Source: Lentilactobacillus fungorum | GTDB taxonomy: Bacteria; Bacillota; Bacilli; Lactobacillales; Lactobacillaceae | DNA: 64,000 nt | NCBI RefSeq assembly: GCF_016860605.1 | Contig: NZ_BNJR01000021.1 | Span: 102,520 to 166,519, forward strand | Direction of reading: 5' to 3' | Shown: positions 17,196-25,988 of the stretch, piece after piece | Layout: the number at the start of each line of letters is the position of its first letter | Position numbering within the stretch: the stretch's first letter is position 1 | Position numbers and translations under genes: made by a program | The notes under the pieces: generated by a model | Seen by the model: only the letters and a program-made list of their open reading frames with translations | What the model was told of the DNA's origin: nothing | Databases searched by the model: none

Positions 17196-17375
17196 TCGAC
17201 CAATGAAAGGTTCTAATGATCAATGCTAGCTTTCACTCTTTTATCGACCTTTACCTGAACACCCGGTGAATTACTTTCTACCAGAGTCACCGATTTTTTA
17301 AGCGTTTGGTAGTTTGGACCAAAAACTAAGAATCCCCATTGAAAAAATTGCGTCTTCCTTTACGCCTCAAAATCA
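17196..17375 (-). pseudogene. Possible remnant of an unknown gene
   Basis: On the minus strand a frame of about 48 codons lies between two stops and ends at a TAG near 17212. It has no usual start codon or ribosome site. Its peptide (QWGFLVFGPNYQTLKKSVTL, then VESNSPGVQVKVDKRVKASI) has ordinary protein composition. I do not recognise a family. It may be the tail of a deleted gene. The rest of 16961-17395 shows no gene, only small hairpins. Confidence 0.25.
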
Positions 17376-17395
17376 ATCATAACCGATCTATTGCA

Positions 17396-17438
17396 AAAAT
17401 CGTCAGCTTAGTTGAAGAGACTAGGCTGACGATTTTTG
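17396..17438. terminator. Bidirectional terminator after mprF
   Basis: AAAAATCGTCAGC (from 17396) pairs with GCTGACGATTTTT (to 17437) around a short loop, giving T runs on both strands. It ends the mprF transcript on the minus strand. Confidence 0.85.
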
Positions 17439-17453
17439 ACTAATGTCACTACT

Positions 17454-20060
17454 TTATTCACGGCCCCTTGATTCTGTATCAAAGATAAAGTCCAATAACT
17501 TGGGGGTTCGGCTAACGGTTTGGTTACGTGGCCGGTTAACGACTAACAATACTTGGAGAACCGAAAAGACCAGCGAACTGCCACGATAATAAGCGATATA
17601 TTTGGGCTCCCACTTATCAACGTATTTATCTTTATATGATCGCAAGCCTTCAAACCGGTAGAACTTGTACCCATACTGGTAAATTAAATGAACAATCCGC
17701 TCTTGTGTAAAACTAAACTTAGACATCCCAACGTTGGATAAGGGCGACATTCCTAAATCAAAGTATTTAAAGCCCTTCTCAAGCGATTCCTCATATAAAT
17801 GAATCAAAATCCCATCCATAATTCCCGAGGGCGCTTTGGCCGATGACCGCATTAAGTCAATTGAAGTGGTGACCTGATTGCCATCCGGCATAATATTAGC
17901 AAACGCAACAATCTCATCATCAGCGTCTCTCATCACCGCGATCGGTGCTTGATTTAGATAATCATCATCAAAGAATCCTAGTGAAAAGCCCTTTTCAACT
18001 TTACCAGCCAGCCACTCATCAGAAATTTGTCTCAATTTCTGCATCAATTCTGGGCTAAACGGCGGCTTTATAATTTCAAACTGATAGCCTTCCCGGTCAA
18101 ATTTATGCATCAAAGCCCGCTCGCCACGGTGACGTTTACCGCTTAGCGTAAATTGAGCGAGGTCAACTAAGCCGTCTTCACCTGTTTTGATAAAATCAAA
18201 GCCATTCTCATGGAGCCCCATTGTAAGGGCCTGATTAATTTCATAAAAGAGTAATTTTAGGCCATTTTTATCCGCGGCTACCATAAAGTCATTGATGGCC
18301 GCCTCAACTTTTTCAGGATTGCCAACTGGTTCACCCATTATCAATAACTTATCAGCAATTGGCTTGTACATAAAGAAGACTTGATCAACGCCATCTTCTT
18401 GATAAAAATAAATCTGTTTATCCTTTAAAAACGCCAAGTGACTATCCTCAGTGCCACCAAATTGTTGAATGACTGCCTTAACCCGAGCTTCATCAAAGGG
18501 TTGCTTTAACCACCCAGGCCGATTTGCAGTTAAATAAAGATTCGTGGCCACCAATACCAACATCGCAATTAATAACCCAATAAATCCCACTAACCAAATT
18601 GCTTCTGATGGAAACAGATAGGCCGCATCAAAGTGTAGTGGCGAGTGGCGGTTAGCCGCAATACCAATCAAAGTGTAGCCAACAAACGTCACGATAAAAA
18701 TAGAACTATTGAGGACAAGCGCCCCCCACGAGTTTGCCATTCGATCACGATAAAGTACCCCACGAGATAGCCAAAGAGTCACTAAAATCACCACGAAAAT
18801 CGTAATCATCCGCCACGTAAACGCCTCATTAAACCAAGTGTTGATTATTGACAAGATGACGACAACCACGGTCGGCCAAAACGCCCGCTTGGTGCGAGCC
18901 CAAATGCCGCTGCCCAAACCAATCAATAAAAATGCAACAATAATGTTCATCATGTGGCTCACAAAGAAGATTGAGTATGGTACTAATCGAACATATAATC
19001 GGTTCATAATCACGACATTGGGTACCGTCGCAAATAGCAGCATCATAATCCCGGAAAAATACATAAACGCCGTTAGAAACACCTGCGCAACTCGTTGGAT
19101 TAGAATACGCGGTAACTCATCTAAAAATTCATTCAGTTTGTGCCCCGTATCATGGATGAAGAGACCAACCCCCACAATAAATGGCAATAAATAATAAAAC
19201 AACCGGTATAATAAGATCCAAACTAAAGCATCACTTCGCGTCACCCCAATGAAGCCAAGGCCAATAATAACAAAGATATCAAAAGACCCTAACCCACCAG
19301 GAATCATGGAAACGACCCCGGCAACGTTGGCAACCACAAAAATCGGAATAACCAGCGACAAATTAATTGGTAAATGCATCAAATAACCAATTAGCACGAA
19401 GAACCCTAAGGCACTCCCCCATTCTAAAAATGAGCCAACTGTCATCGTGAGTTCTTGTTGCGTCGTTAAATCTTTAAAAAAATTAGCCTGATTAAGCTTA
19501 GTAAATATCAATACCCCTGGAAAATAGACAGCCCCGCCTACTAACCAAATCCAGTAATGGGCAAATGTGGTACCAATCCCAAAGCCAAAGATCATGATCA
19601 ACGAAACCAAGCAAAGAAGCGATAGCCCTGAAACGAGAAATAACGCGACTTTGGAAATTGCGTAAAGAATTTGCTTCTTGGTTGCTCCCTTACCATAAAA
19701 ATGTGCCCGAAGACTAGCCCCCAATAAGCCGCCAAACCCCAATAAGTTGGTAAACGTATTAACAACCCAACCACTTCGAATAACGTAACTCGGCGAATAT
19801 TTAGTTGGTAAAAATTTAACAATTGAAAAATCATAAATTAACATCGGCAGAATTGAAACAAACCCAAAGATCAGCATTAATAACAAAGATTCTTTTGACT
19901 GGCTGGCAAGGGCCGTTTTAAACTGCTCCCCATTCACTTCTCGAATAATTTTTGCCAACTGCCTCACAACAAAGATTAACACCGAGAACACAAAGATGAG
20001 CTTGATGAGCGTCATCCGTTTGTTAATAAATTGTTTGAACCTTTCAAATGCATTTACCAC
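17454..20060 (-). CDS. mprF: MprF, phosphatidylglycerol lysyltransferase/flippase
   Basis: MprF transfers an amino acid, usually lysine, from aminoacyl-tRNA to phosphatidylglycerol and flips the product outward. This lowers negative surface charge and protects against cationic peptides. The N-terminal two thirds hold many hydrophobic segments of the flippase domain, including MIPGGLGSFD. The C-terminal third is the soluble DUF2156 synthase domain (QQFGGTEDSHLAFLKDKQIY in part, and FDLGMSPLSNVG). I start it at GTG 20060 after GGGGTGAG (868 residues); the frame stays open up to 20123. A single full-length copy is present. Confidence 0.92.
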   Translation of the reverse strand: MVNAFERFKQFINKRMTLIKLIFVFSVLIFVVRQLAKIIREVNGEQFKTALASQSKESLLLMLIFGFVSILPMLIYDFSIVKFLPTKYSPSYVIRSGWVVNTFTNLLGFGGLLGASLRAHFYGKGATKKQILYAISKVALFLVSGLSLLCLVSLIMIFGFGIGTTFAHYWIWLVGGAVYFPGVLIFTKLNQANFFKDLTTQQELTMTVGSFLEWGSALGFFVLIGYLMHLPINLSLVIPIFVVANVAGVVSMIPGGLGSFDIFVIIGLGFIGVTRSDALVWILLYRLFYYLLPFIVGVGLFIHDTGHKLNEFLDELPRILIQRVAQVFLTAFMYFSGIMMLLFATVPNVVIMNRLYVRLVPYSIFFVSHMMNIIVAFLLIGLGSGIWARTKRAFWPTVVVVILSIINTWFNEAFTWRMITIFVVILVTLWLSRGVLYRDRMANSWGALVLNSSIFIVTFVGYTLIGIAANRHSPLHFDAAYLFPSEAIWLVGFIGLLIAMLVLVATNLYLTANRPGWLKQPFDEARVKAVIQQFGGTEDSHLAFLKDKQIYFYQEDGVDQVFFMYKPIADKLLIMGEPVGNPEKVEAAINDFMVAADKNGLKLLFYEINQALTMGLHENGFDFIKTGEDGLVDLAQFTLSGKRHRGERALMHKFDREGYQFEIIKPPFSPELMQKLRQISDEWLAGKVEKGFSLGFFDDDYLNQAPIAVMRDADDEIVAFANIMPDGNQVTTSIDLMRSSAKAPSGIMDGILIHLYEESLEKGFKYFDLGMSPLSNVGMSKFSFTQERIVHLIYQYGYKFYRFEGLRSYKDKYVDKWEPKYIAYYRGSSLVFSVLQVLLVVNRPRNQTVSRTPKLLDFIFDTESRGRE

Positions 20061-20213
20061 ACTCTCACCCCACAAAATGTCATTCTCGTTTATTATGCCA
20101 ATTAATCTAACTAAGAGCAACAATCAGCGACCTTAACTGTAGCAAACTTAAGAATTACCTAAGCCTAGCCCAATTTGCCACATTAACATCGTGCTGAATG
20201 GCGGGTGACCATA

Positions 20214-20255
20214 TAAAAAAGCCTCAAACTAGTGATTGTACACTAATTTGAGACT
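20214..20255 (-). terminator. Terminator after rplL
   Basis: On the minus strand AAAGTCTCAAATTAGTG pairs with CACTAGTTTGAGGCTTTTTT, ending in a T run 17 bp after the rplL stop. Confidence 0.85.
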
Positions 20256-20271
20256 TTCGAATTAAGCTTGA

Positions 20272-20637
20272 CTACTTAAGAGTTACCGTACCACCAACGG
20301 CTTCAAGTTTTTCCTTGATTTCGTTAGCTTCGTCTTCTGATACGCCTTCCTTGATAACTGAAGGTACTTTATCAACAAGACCCTTAGCATCCTTCAAGCC
20401 AAGACCAGTGATGTCACGGATAGCCTTGATGGCTTTAACCTTTTGGTCACCTGATTCAGTTAACTCAACATCGTATGAGTCTTTAGTAGCAGCATCGCCG
20501 CCAGCAGCACCCGCAGCAGCAACTGGAGCAGCTGCAGAAACACCAAATTCATCTTCAATTGACTTAACTAAGTCGTTAAGATCAGTAATTGAAGCATCTT
20601 TTAATTGATCAATAATATTATCTTTATCAAAAGCCAT
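20272..20637 (-). CDS. rplL: 50S ribosomal protein L7/L12
   Basis: L7/L12 forms the flexible stalk that recruits translation GTPases. It shows an N-terminal dimerisation part, an alanine-rich hinge (about 34-48) and the conserved C-terminal domain with [20 protein letters not shown]. The length of 121 residues is standard. It is the last gene of rplJ-rplL and is followed by a strong terminator. The ribosome site is AGGAAA, shortly before the ATG. Confidence 0.97.
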   Translation of the reverse strand: MAFDKDNIIDQLKDASITDLNDLVKSIEDEFGVSAAAPVAAAGAAGGDAATKDSYDVELTESGDQKVKAIKAIRDITGLGLKDAKGLVDKVPSVIKEGVSEDEANEIKEKLEAVGGTVTLK

Positions 20638-20678
20638 TATATTTTTCCTCCATTATAATTGGATTAATTAATTCCAAC

Positions 20679-21191
20679 TTAGGCAGCGTCGCCATCGTCA
20701 GATTGTTTCTTGTCAGCAATTGCTTTAACACCGTACGCAAAGTTACGAACAGGTGCTTGAAGAATGTTAGCAAGAGTTGATAACAATTCTTCACGACTAG
20801 GCAATGCAGCGTAAGCGTTAATTTCATCAAGACTGGCAACTTCACCATCAATCACGCCGCCCTTCATTTGAAGCGCATCGTTCGTTTTGGCAAAATTATG
20901 AACGATCTTTGGGCCGGCAATTGGATCCTCAGAAGAGAACACAACGGCAGTTGGACCAGCAAACGTATCTTTTAAGCCTTCAAACCCAGCTTTAACAGAT
21001 GCTCGATCCAAGATCTTGTTCTTGATAACCTCCATCTTAACGCCTTCATCACGTAATTGCTTACGCAAATCAGTGACTTCGGCAACGGTTAAACCACGAT
21101 AGTCAACAATCACGATTGATGAAGCATTCTTCAATAAATCAGTAACCTCGTCAACTTTTTTTGATTTAATTGCAACAGTTTCTTTACTCAA
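20679..21191 (-). CDS. rplJ: 50S ribosomal protein L10
   Basis: L10 anchors L7/L12 to the ribosome and, with L12, represses its own mRNA through the leader just upstream. The start I choose is TTG at 21191, 6 nt after GGAGGTG; it gives the typical beginning SKETVAIKSKKVDEV. The longer frame to 21206 runs through the ribosome site. The family phrases SIVIVDYRGLTVAEVTDLR (part) and KMEVIKNKIL-like VKMEVIKNKI are clear. It has 170 residues. Confidence 0.95.
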   Translation of the reverse strand: MSKETVAIKSKKVDEVTDLLKNASSIVIVDYRGLTVAEVTDLRKQLRDEGVKMEVIKNKILDRASVKAGFEGLKDTFAGPTAVVFSSEDPIAGPKIVHNFAKTNDALQMKGGVIDGEVASLDEINAYAALPSREELLSTLANILQAPVRNFAYGVKAIADKKQSDDGDAA

Positions 21192-21224
21192 AATTTCACC
21201 TCCCAAAATTTCAGTTGGGATTTA

Positions 21225-21375
21225 ATAAAAAATCCCTATGCCCACCAAGACATAGAGAAAGTTAATTCCTCGGCAGGATATTAAGGCAAAAGCCACCTGA
21301 GTCTTAGGCGTATTTATCAGCAACTAGTAGCTTACCACAAACTTGCAGTAGCCGTCAATTAGGGATTCTTTATAA
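21225..21375 (-). promoter_or_regulatory. L10 leader with attenuator (ribosomal protein leader)
   Basis: The 150 nt before rplJ form the L10 leader, where the L10-L12 complex binds. The transcript carries TGCCGAGGAATTAA, typical of the Firmicutes L10 leader, and ends in a terminator-like hairpin (CTATGTC...GGCATAG followed by GATTTTTTATT, 21228-21259). The order suggests transcription attenuation rather than only translational control. This call combines position with the motif; a covariance-model search would settle the boundaries. Confidence 0.8.
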
Positions 21376-21386
21376 ATCAAAACCTA

Positions 21387-22094
21387 TTAAGCCTTAATCG
21401 CATCAAATGAATCTAAGTCCACCTTGACGCCGGGGCCAAATGTTGATGAGATTGAAACGTTATTAACGTAAACGCCACGAACAGAAGCCGGACGAGCTTT
21501 TACAATCACATCAGTAATGGTCTTTAAGTTACCAACAAGTTGGTCAGTTCCAAATGAAACCTTACCAACTGGAACGGCAACGTTACCGTCACGATCAGTC
21601 CGATAAGTTACCTTACCAGCCTTGGATTCTTGAACGGCTTTGGCAACATCCATTGTAACCGTGCCAGTCTTTGGGTTAGGCATCAAGCCCTTTGGTCCAA
21701 GAACTCGACCAAGACGACCAACTTGTGCCATCATGTCTGGAGTGGCAATGGCAACATCGAAATCAAGCCAGCCATCTTGAATTTTTTCAACTAAGTCGGT
21801 ATCGCCAACAAAGTCTGCACCAGCATCCTTTGCAGCCTTGGCGTTATCGCCCTTTGCAAATACGATAACCGTTTGTTCTTTACCAGTTCCATTAGGTAAA
21901 ACAACGGCACCACGTAATTGTTGATCGGCTTGCTTCGTATCAACGTTTAATTTAAAAACAATTTCAACAGTTGCGTCGAATTTTGCAAAATCAATTTTTT
22001 TAACTAAATCAACAGCATCAGTCACAGGATATGCTTTTGATTGATCTACCTGTTCAAGTGCTGTCTTGTAATTTTTACCTCTTTTACGAGCCAT
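21387..22094 (-). CDS. rplA: 50S ribosomal protein L1
   Basis: L1 binds 23S rRNA at the E-site stalk and, in many bacteria, represses rplK-rplA translation. The 235-residue protein starts ARKRGKNYK at the ATG at 22094, after AAGGAGG. The conserved stretch [20 protein letters not shown] is intact. The frame is open upstream to 22163, but no start there has a ribosome site. It is cotranscribed with rplK. Confidence 0.97.
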   Translation of the reverse strand: MARKRGKNYKTALEQVDQSKAYPVTDAVDLVKKIDFAKFDATVEIVFKLNVDTKQADQQLRGAVVLPNGTGKEQTVIVFAKGDNAKAAKDAGADFVGDTDLVEKIQDGWLDFDVAIATPDMMAQVGRLGRVLGPKGLMPNPKTGTVTMDVAKAVQESKAGKVTYRTDRDGNVAVPVGKVSFGTDQLVGNLKTITDVIVKARPASVRGVYVNNVSISSTFGPGVKVDLDSFDAIKA

Positions 22095-22109
22095 GTGTGT
22101 TTTCCTCCT

Positions 22110-22143
22110 TGCTTTGTGGTTATAACGGATAAACCTCCCACGC
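22110..22143 (-). promoter_or_regulatory. Candidate L1 binding site before rplA
   Basis: The transcript reads CGTGGGAGG...ACCAC immediately ahead of the rplA ribosome site. The same paired motif occurs before rplK. It resembles the L1 rRNA/mRNA target; the assignment is inference. Confidence 0.4.
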
Positions 22144-22195
22144 GACGTGAAACAGTGCATCATCGTTAAAGTCCTGAACTGTAGAAATGGTCAGA

Positions 22196-22621
22196 CTATC
22201 CTTCGACAGTAAAGCCCATACTACGTGCAGTTCCTTCAACCATACGCATTGCTGCTTCAACATCAGCTGCGTTTAGGTCTTTCATTTTAGTTTCGGCAAT
22301 TTCTTTAACTTGGTCCTTAGTAACAGTTGCAACCTTGTTAGTGTTTGGTTCACCGGAACCCTTTTGAACACCAGCAGCTTTTTTGAGTAACACAGCAGCA
22401 GGTGGAGTCTTAGTAATGAAGTCAAATGAACGATCTTCATACACAGTGATTACGACAGGAATAATCATGCCTGCTTGATCAGCAGTTCGTGCATTAAATT
22501 CCTTTGTAAATCCCATGATATTGATACCTGCTTGACCTAAAGCAGGACCAACTGGAGGGGCAGGTGTTGCTTTGCCCGCTGGAATTTGCAATTTAACAAT
22601 ATTAGCTACTTTTTTAGCCAC
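22196..22621 (-). CDS. rplK: 50S ribosomal protein L11
   Basis: L11 is part of the GTPase-associated centre and is needed for the stringent response. The start is GTG at 22621 after AAGGAGG, giving the classic beginning [19 protein letters not shown] and 141 residues. The proline-rich [17 protein letters not shown] segment is intact. Its usual neighbour nusG is separated from it by a hydrolase gene, so rplK has its own promoter here. Confidence 0.97.
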   Translation of the reverse strand: MAKKVANIVKLQIPAGKATPAPPVGPALGQAGINIMGFTKEFNARTADQAGMIIPVVITVYEDRSFDFITKTPPAAVLLKKAAGVQKGSGEPNTNKVATVTKDQVKEIAETKMKDLNAADVEAAMRMVEGTARSMGFTVEG

Positions 22622-22639
22622 GAGACATACCTCCTTAAG

Positions 22640-22681
22640 TCCGTGTGTGGTAATTGGAGATGCAGATTTCTCCTCCCACGT
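22640..22681 (-). promoter_or_regulatory. Candidate L1/L11 autoregulatory leader before rplK
   Basis: The rplK leader carries CGTGGGAGGA and, about 20 nt later, TTACCACACACGG. The two parts can pair (GTGG with CCAC). This is the same pair of motifs as before rplA, suggesting a common ribosomal-protein ligand. Confidence 0.45.
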
Positions 22682-22705
22682 CAGTATGCGTAAACATACC
22701 AATTC

Positions 22706-22734
22706 AATATACCATAAAACCCTGTATTCAACAA
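22706..22734 (-). promoter_or_regulatory. rplK-rplA promoter
   Basis: On the minus strand a -35 TTGTTG (22729-22734) and a -10 TATATT (22706-22711) are 17 bp apart. The promoter overlaps the end of the upstream hydrolase gene (stop at 22741), so rplK-rplA can be transcribed independently of nusG. Confidence 0.65.
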
Positions 22735-22740
22735 GGCAAA

Positions 22741-23607
22741 TTATGCGTTCCAAATAAATTTGGCAATGTGAGCATCGACCACCCGATTTTCATGGAGCAG
22801 TCGATGAGTTGCCCGCTTACCACGAATAACCAATTCCCGATAATAAATCAGCGGATCTCGCAATAAGTATCTTAATGAAAAAGCACTATTTAGCGACACT
22901 TGACCATCGTTTTGCTGATCGGTGCTAATGGTTCCAGCGATGTTTAGGAATTTAATTCCCTTAGGTATCATCATGACCTTTCTGGCTAACGCGCGGTAGA
23001 TAGCGGTTTTTTCTTGTGGGCCGGTGGCATTAATTGGGTAAGCATCTATTTCACCCGTACTTTTAGCAATTTCTGAATCATTAAACGGCCCAGCAATTGT
23101 AATGACCCGTTTAATGGCCAGCGGCATTGCCTGTTGGTGGTGCGTTAAGAACCAAAAAATTGTAATGCACCCCATTGAATGGCCAACCAAATTAACCGCA
23201 GCGACACCATACTGAGTGGCCAAAAGCTCACAAATCGTCATTAACCATTCAGCCTGCTGTTTAGGCCGAGACGTTTTGTCGCGAAAAACAACCTGAACCA
23301 AACTGCGGGTATCAGCTAAATCGCCGATAACCTTGAGCTTTCCATGGCGGTCAACAAAAATCACCATTGATTTATTGGCTGCATAGGCAGCAACCAGTCG
23401 CCGTAACAAAAAGCCAAACGAAAAACGATTGCCAAAATAACCCGGTAAAAAAATCGTTGGCACGCCGTTAAGTTCACTCTCTGCTTGAACTTGAGTCTGC
23501 GCCGATTGGGGACGACCCAGAGCGCTAAACCATCGCCAACAAGCATAGCCAACTCCCACCAAAATAATGATTAATCCGAGGCCAATACCCTGAATCACCT
23601 GAACCAC
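22741..23607 (-). CDS. Membrane-anchored alpha/beta hydrolase (DUF915 type)
   Basis: This 288-residue protein begins with one hydrophobic segment (about residues 4-22, [18 protein letters not shown]), probably a membrane anchor or uncleaved signal, followed by an alpha/beta hydrolase domain. The nucleophile elbow is GHSMG, with the oxyanion region [13 protein letters not shown] earlier. The DUF915 family is common in lactobacilli and has no firmly known substrate. It sits between nusG and rplK, where most Firmicutes have no gene. It was probably inserted into that conserved cluster. Confidence 0.8.
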   Translation of the reverse strand: MVQVIQGIGLGLIIILVGVGYACWRWFSALGRPQSAQTQVQAESELNGVPTIFLPGYFGNRFSFGFLLRRLVAAYAANKSMVIFVDRHGKLKVIGDLADTRSLVQVVFRDKTSRPKQQAEWLMTICELLATQYGVAAVNLVGHSMGCITIFWFLTHHQQAMPLAIKRVITIAGPFNDSEIAKSTGEIDAYPINATGPQEKTAIYRALARKVMMIPKGIKFLNIAGTISTDQQNDGQVSLNSAFSLRYLLRDPLIYYRELVIRGKRATHRLLHENRVVDAHIAKFIWNA

Positions 23608-23621
23608 CTACTTGCTGTGAG

Positions 23622-24170
23622 CTATTGGATTGGATCCACTTGGTCAAATTCCAGTTCTGTGCTGGTTTCTCGGCCAAACATCTCAATATTAACTTTCAGA
23701 CGCATCTTTTCATTGTCAATCTCAGTCACTTTGCCATCTAAGCCAGTAAAGGCCCCATCAACAATTTTAACGGTATCACCAACATTAACGTCCAATTCTT
23801 CGTGCCTTGAGCTCATGCCAATTCGTTTCAAGACCAGATCCACTTCTTCTGGCAACAATGGTGTTGGTTTACTACCTTGGCCGTGAGACCCAACGAATCC
23901 AGTTACTCCGGGTGTGTTCCGAACAATATACCAAGCTTGGTCGGTCATAATCATTTCAACTAAGACATAGCCAGGAAAGGTCTTTTCCATTTTTTCTTCA
24001 TCTTTGCCATTTTTAACTTCGTGTTCCTCTTGTTCAGGGACCACTACCCTAAAGATATAATCCTGCATCCCCATAGATTCCTTCCGGCTATCCAAGTTTA
24101 ACTTCACCTTGTTTTCATAACCAGAATAAGTATGTAACACATACCATTGTTTCTCTGCTGACTCAACCAT
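23622..24170 (-). CDS. nusG: Transcription termination/antitermination factor NusG
   Basis: NusG rides on RNA polymerase and influences pausing and Rho activity. It has an N-terminal NGN domain (EKQWYVLHTYSGYENKVK) and a C-terminal KOW domain (VGDTVKIVDGAFTGLDGKV). The start at 24170 follows AAGGAG; the frame to 24194 runs through that site. It has 182 residues. It is preceded by a terminator-like hairpin that separates it from secE. Confidence 0.96.
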   Translation of the reverse strand: MVESAEKQWYVLHTYSGYENKVKLNLDSRKESMGMQDYIFRVVVPEQEEHEVKNGKDEEKMEKTFPGYVLVEMIMTDQAWYIVRNTPGVTGFVGSHGQGSKPTPLLPEEVDLVLKRIGMSSRHEELDVNVGDTVKIVDGAFTGLDGKVTEIDNEKMRLKVNIEMFGRETSTELEFDQVDPIQ

Positions 24171-24201
24171 ATTTATAATCTCCTTAAAAATCATGTCAAA
24201 T

Positions 24202-24231
24202 AAAAAAACCTGACACTGTTTGCAGGTTTTT
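24202..24231 (-). terminator. Terminator-like hairpin between secE and nusG
   Basis: On the minus strand AAAACCTG pairs with CAGGTTTT around CAAACAGTGT and is followed by a T run. It lies inside the usually cotranscribed secE-nusG pair, so it would reduce read-through into nusG. Confidence 0.65.
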
Positions 24232-24265
24232 ACAACATAACTATATCAAATTTTCTTCGAATTGG

Positions 24266-24442
24266 CTATGCCAGAAACGTAAGCGCCCACTGAACAATCC
24301 AATCCACAGCGCCTAAAAAGATCGCCATTATAATTGAAGTTCCCAAAACTGTACTGGTATCACGCCGATTTTCTTTAGCGGTTGGCCAAGTAACGACCTT
24401 CATCTCATCAACAACGCTTTTTAAAAATCTTGCAAATCTCAA
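24266..24442 (-). CDS. secE: Preprotein translocase subunit SecE
   Basis: SecE stabilises SecY in the translocon. This 58-residue gene starts with TTG at 24442, 8 nt after AGGAG. The translation shows the SecE pattern: a short amphipathic helix (RFLKSVVDEMKVVTWPTAKE), with the conserved VTWPT, and then one transmembrane segment (TSIIMAIFLGAVDWIVQWAL). It lies between rpmG and nusG as in other Firmicutes. Its TTG start and small size make it easy to miss. Confidence 0.94.
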   Translation of the reverse strand: MRFARFLKSVVDEMKVVTWPTAKENRRDTSTVLGTSIIMAIFLGAVDWIVQWALTFLA

Positions 24443-24468
24443 TTTGTTAACTCCTAACTTTGCATAAG

Positions 24469-24618
24469 CTATCGTGTTTCTTTGTGTAAAGTATACTTAC
24501 CACAATACTTACAAAATTTATTAAGCTCTAATCGCTTAGTTCGGTTAGAATTAGCGGGAATCGTATAATTCCGTGATCCACAAACTGAACAAGCCAATGC
24601 AACTTTTTTCTGTGCCAT
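24469..24618 (-). CDS. rpmG: 50S ribosomal protein L33, zinc-binding form
   Basis: This is a 49-residue L33. Two CxxC pairs (CSVCGSRNY and CKYCGKY) mark the zinc-containing paralogue. It starts at the ATG at 24618, giving [13 protein letters not shown]; the frame upstream to 24654 has no better start. It precedes secE-nusG, the conserved order. Confidence 0.95.
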   Translation of the reverse strand: MAQKKVALACSVCGSRNYTIPANSNRTKRLELNKFCKYCGKYTLHKETR

Positions 24619-24669
24619 CTCGGCACCTCCTAACAGGCATAGTAATTCTAGCATGCTATTTTACTTACG

Positions 24670-25224
24670 TCAATTTATCCTGTCCAGATACTTTTGCCGG
24701 CAACGTTCAAAAGCATTTAAAATCGATCGATGGGCGGCCATTTTGAATGTTGGGTCACTATTCGGCAACATTTTAGCAAAAGCCTCTTTTTCAAGGCGGG
24801 AACAGCTCTTATATAATTGTAAAAGCTCTTCGCCAACAATCACCAGGTGTTCTGGGCTCCAAGCAGCGAGATCAGCCACGGTTGCTTCATAAAAGCTTTC
24901 ATTTGCCTCAATTGACTTAAGCGCATCAATCGGCAGCCGCTTTTTCGCGTTATTTGCTCGGATCAAGTCAAAAACCCGGTTCTTAAGGTTATGGCTATAA
25001 TAACTGCCAAATGAAATGTTACGGCCTGGTTCAAACTTCTGGGCTGAACGGTAAAGTACGATCCGGGCTTCCTGTTCAATATCTTCTGCGTCCATTCCGC
25101 TGATAAAATAAAGCCGGCGGATCTTTCGCAAAACTGGATGATAGCGGTTAAATAACCTCGCAAACGCTTCGCTATCCCCCTGACCAGCCAACTTAATGAT
25201 TGCAATTTCTTCTTCAGTAATCAT
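24670..25224 (-). CDS. Sigma-70 family factor, SigH/ComX-like
   Basis: This alternative sigma factor has 184 residues and starts at the ATG at 25224 after AAGGGG. Region 2 is recognisable (FARLFNRYHPVLRKIRRLYF and then DAEDIEQEARIVLYRSAQKF), and a short region 4-like helix pair ends the protein (FKMAAHRSILNAFERCRQKY). Its position between yacP and rpmG is that of sigH in Bacillus and of the ComX-like factor in lactobacilli. There it is thought to control competence genes. The regulon here is unknown. Confidence 0.85.
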   Translation of the reverse strand: MITEEEIAIIKLAGQGDSEAFARLFNRYHPVLRKIRRLYFISGMDAEDIEQEARIVLYRSAQKFEPGRNISFGSYYSHNLKNRVFDLIRANNAKKRLPIDALKSIEANESFYEATVADLAAWSPEHLVIVGEELLQLYKSCSRLEKEAFAKMLPNSDPTFKMAAHRSILNAFERCRQKYLDRIN

Positions 25225-25422
25225 ATTTGGATTCCCCTTGTAATTGTATGTGTCATTAACCTTGGCACTTACATTACAAAAGGCACTATCCACTGACAAG
25301 CGAACCCGGGTTCACCACCCTGGAATCTTCCCTATACCAATTTCAAAATATCACGAGAGAAATATTTTTATAATCACAAATTCCATCAAATTAATTTAAT
25401 CGACCAAAAGCAGACGTCATGG

Positions 25423-25968
25423 CTAACTGGATGACGGCTTATGATCATCGGTTAATTGATTACGTAATTTCTCTAATGCCAACAATTGTTTTGGATTCCA
25501 CGGTGAATGGCGAATCACTTGTGATTGATCCGTCAGTTTTCGCGCTTCTAAATCTACTTCTTGCTTTGCCCGCTTCATATCGGCTAACAATTCTCTGGCT
25601 GGAATCCGCAGCGCCCCACCAGAAAAAATCGTCCACTGCTCTGCTTGATCACTTGTTGCAACGATTACTTGGGTAAAACGATCCTGCCTGCGACGAGCCA
25701 ACGCTTCAATATAACTATCAGCGGTTTGATCTTTGCTCGTCCACACAATCTCCATATCAAATTTTCGAAAGCTCTTGGAATTGCCCGGAACATACATCGC
25801 ATCAAACACAACGATCATGTTGATATCCCGATATTTCTTGTATTCAGACAGTTCTGCTAACAATTGGTCCCGGGCATCTTCCAATCGGTTAGCCTGCTTT
25901 AATTTGTTTAAATGCGGCCAATTGCCGATCATATTGTAAGCATCAACTATTAACAGATCCTCTTTCAT
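25423..25968 (-). CDS. NYN-domain RNase-like protein (YacP/Rae1 family)
   Basis: This is a ribosome-associated endoribonuclease-like protein with a PIN/NYN fold. The N-terminal LLIVDAYNMIG carries the first acidic residue of the active site, and MIVVFDAMYVPG and SKDQTADSYIEALARRR supply the others. I choose the ATG at 25968 (MKEDLLIVDAYN) because it matches the family start; TTG/GTG codons at 25980/25977 are possible. It sits directly after rlmB, as in Bacillus (rae1). It has 181 residues. Confidence 0.87.
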   Translation of the reverse strand: MKEDLLIVDAYNMIGNWPHLNKLKQANRLEDARDQLLAELSEYKKYRDINMIVVFDAMYVPGNSKSFRKFDMEIVWTSKDQTADSYIEALARRRQDRFTQVIVATSDQAEQWTIFSGGALRIPARELLADMKRAKQEVDLEARKLTDQSQVIRHSPWNPKQLLALEKLRNQLTDDHKPSSS

Positions 25969-25988
25969 GTTTTTCACCAATTCTCAGT

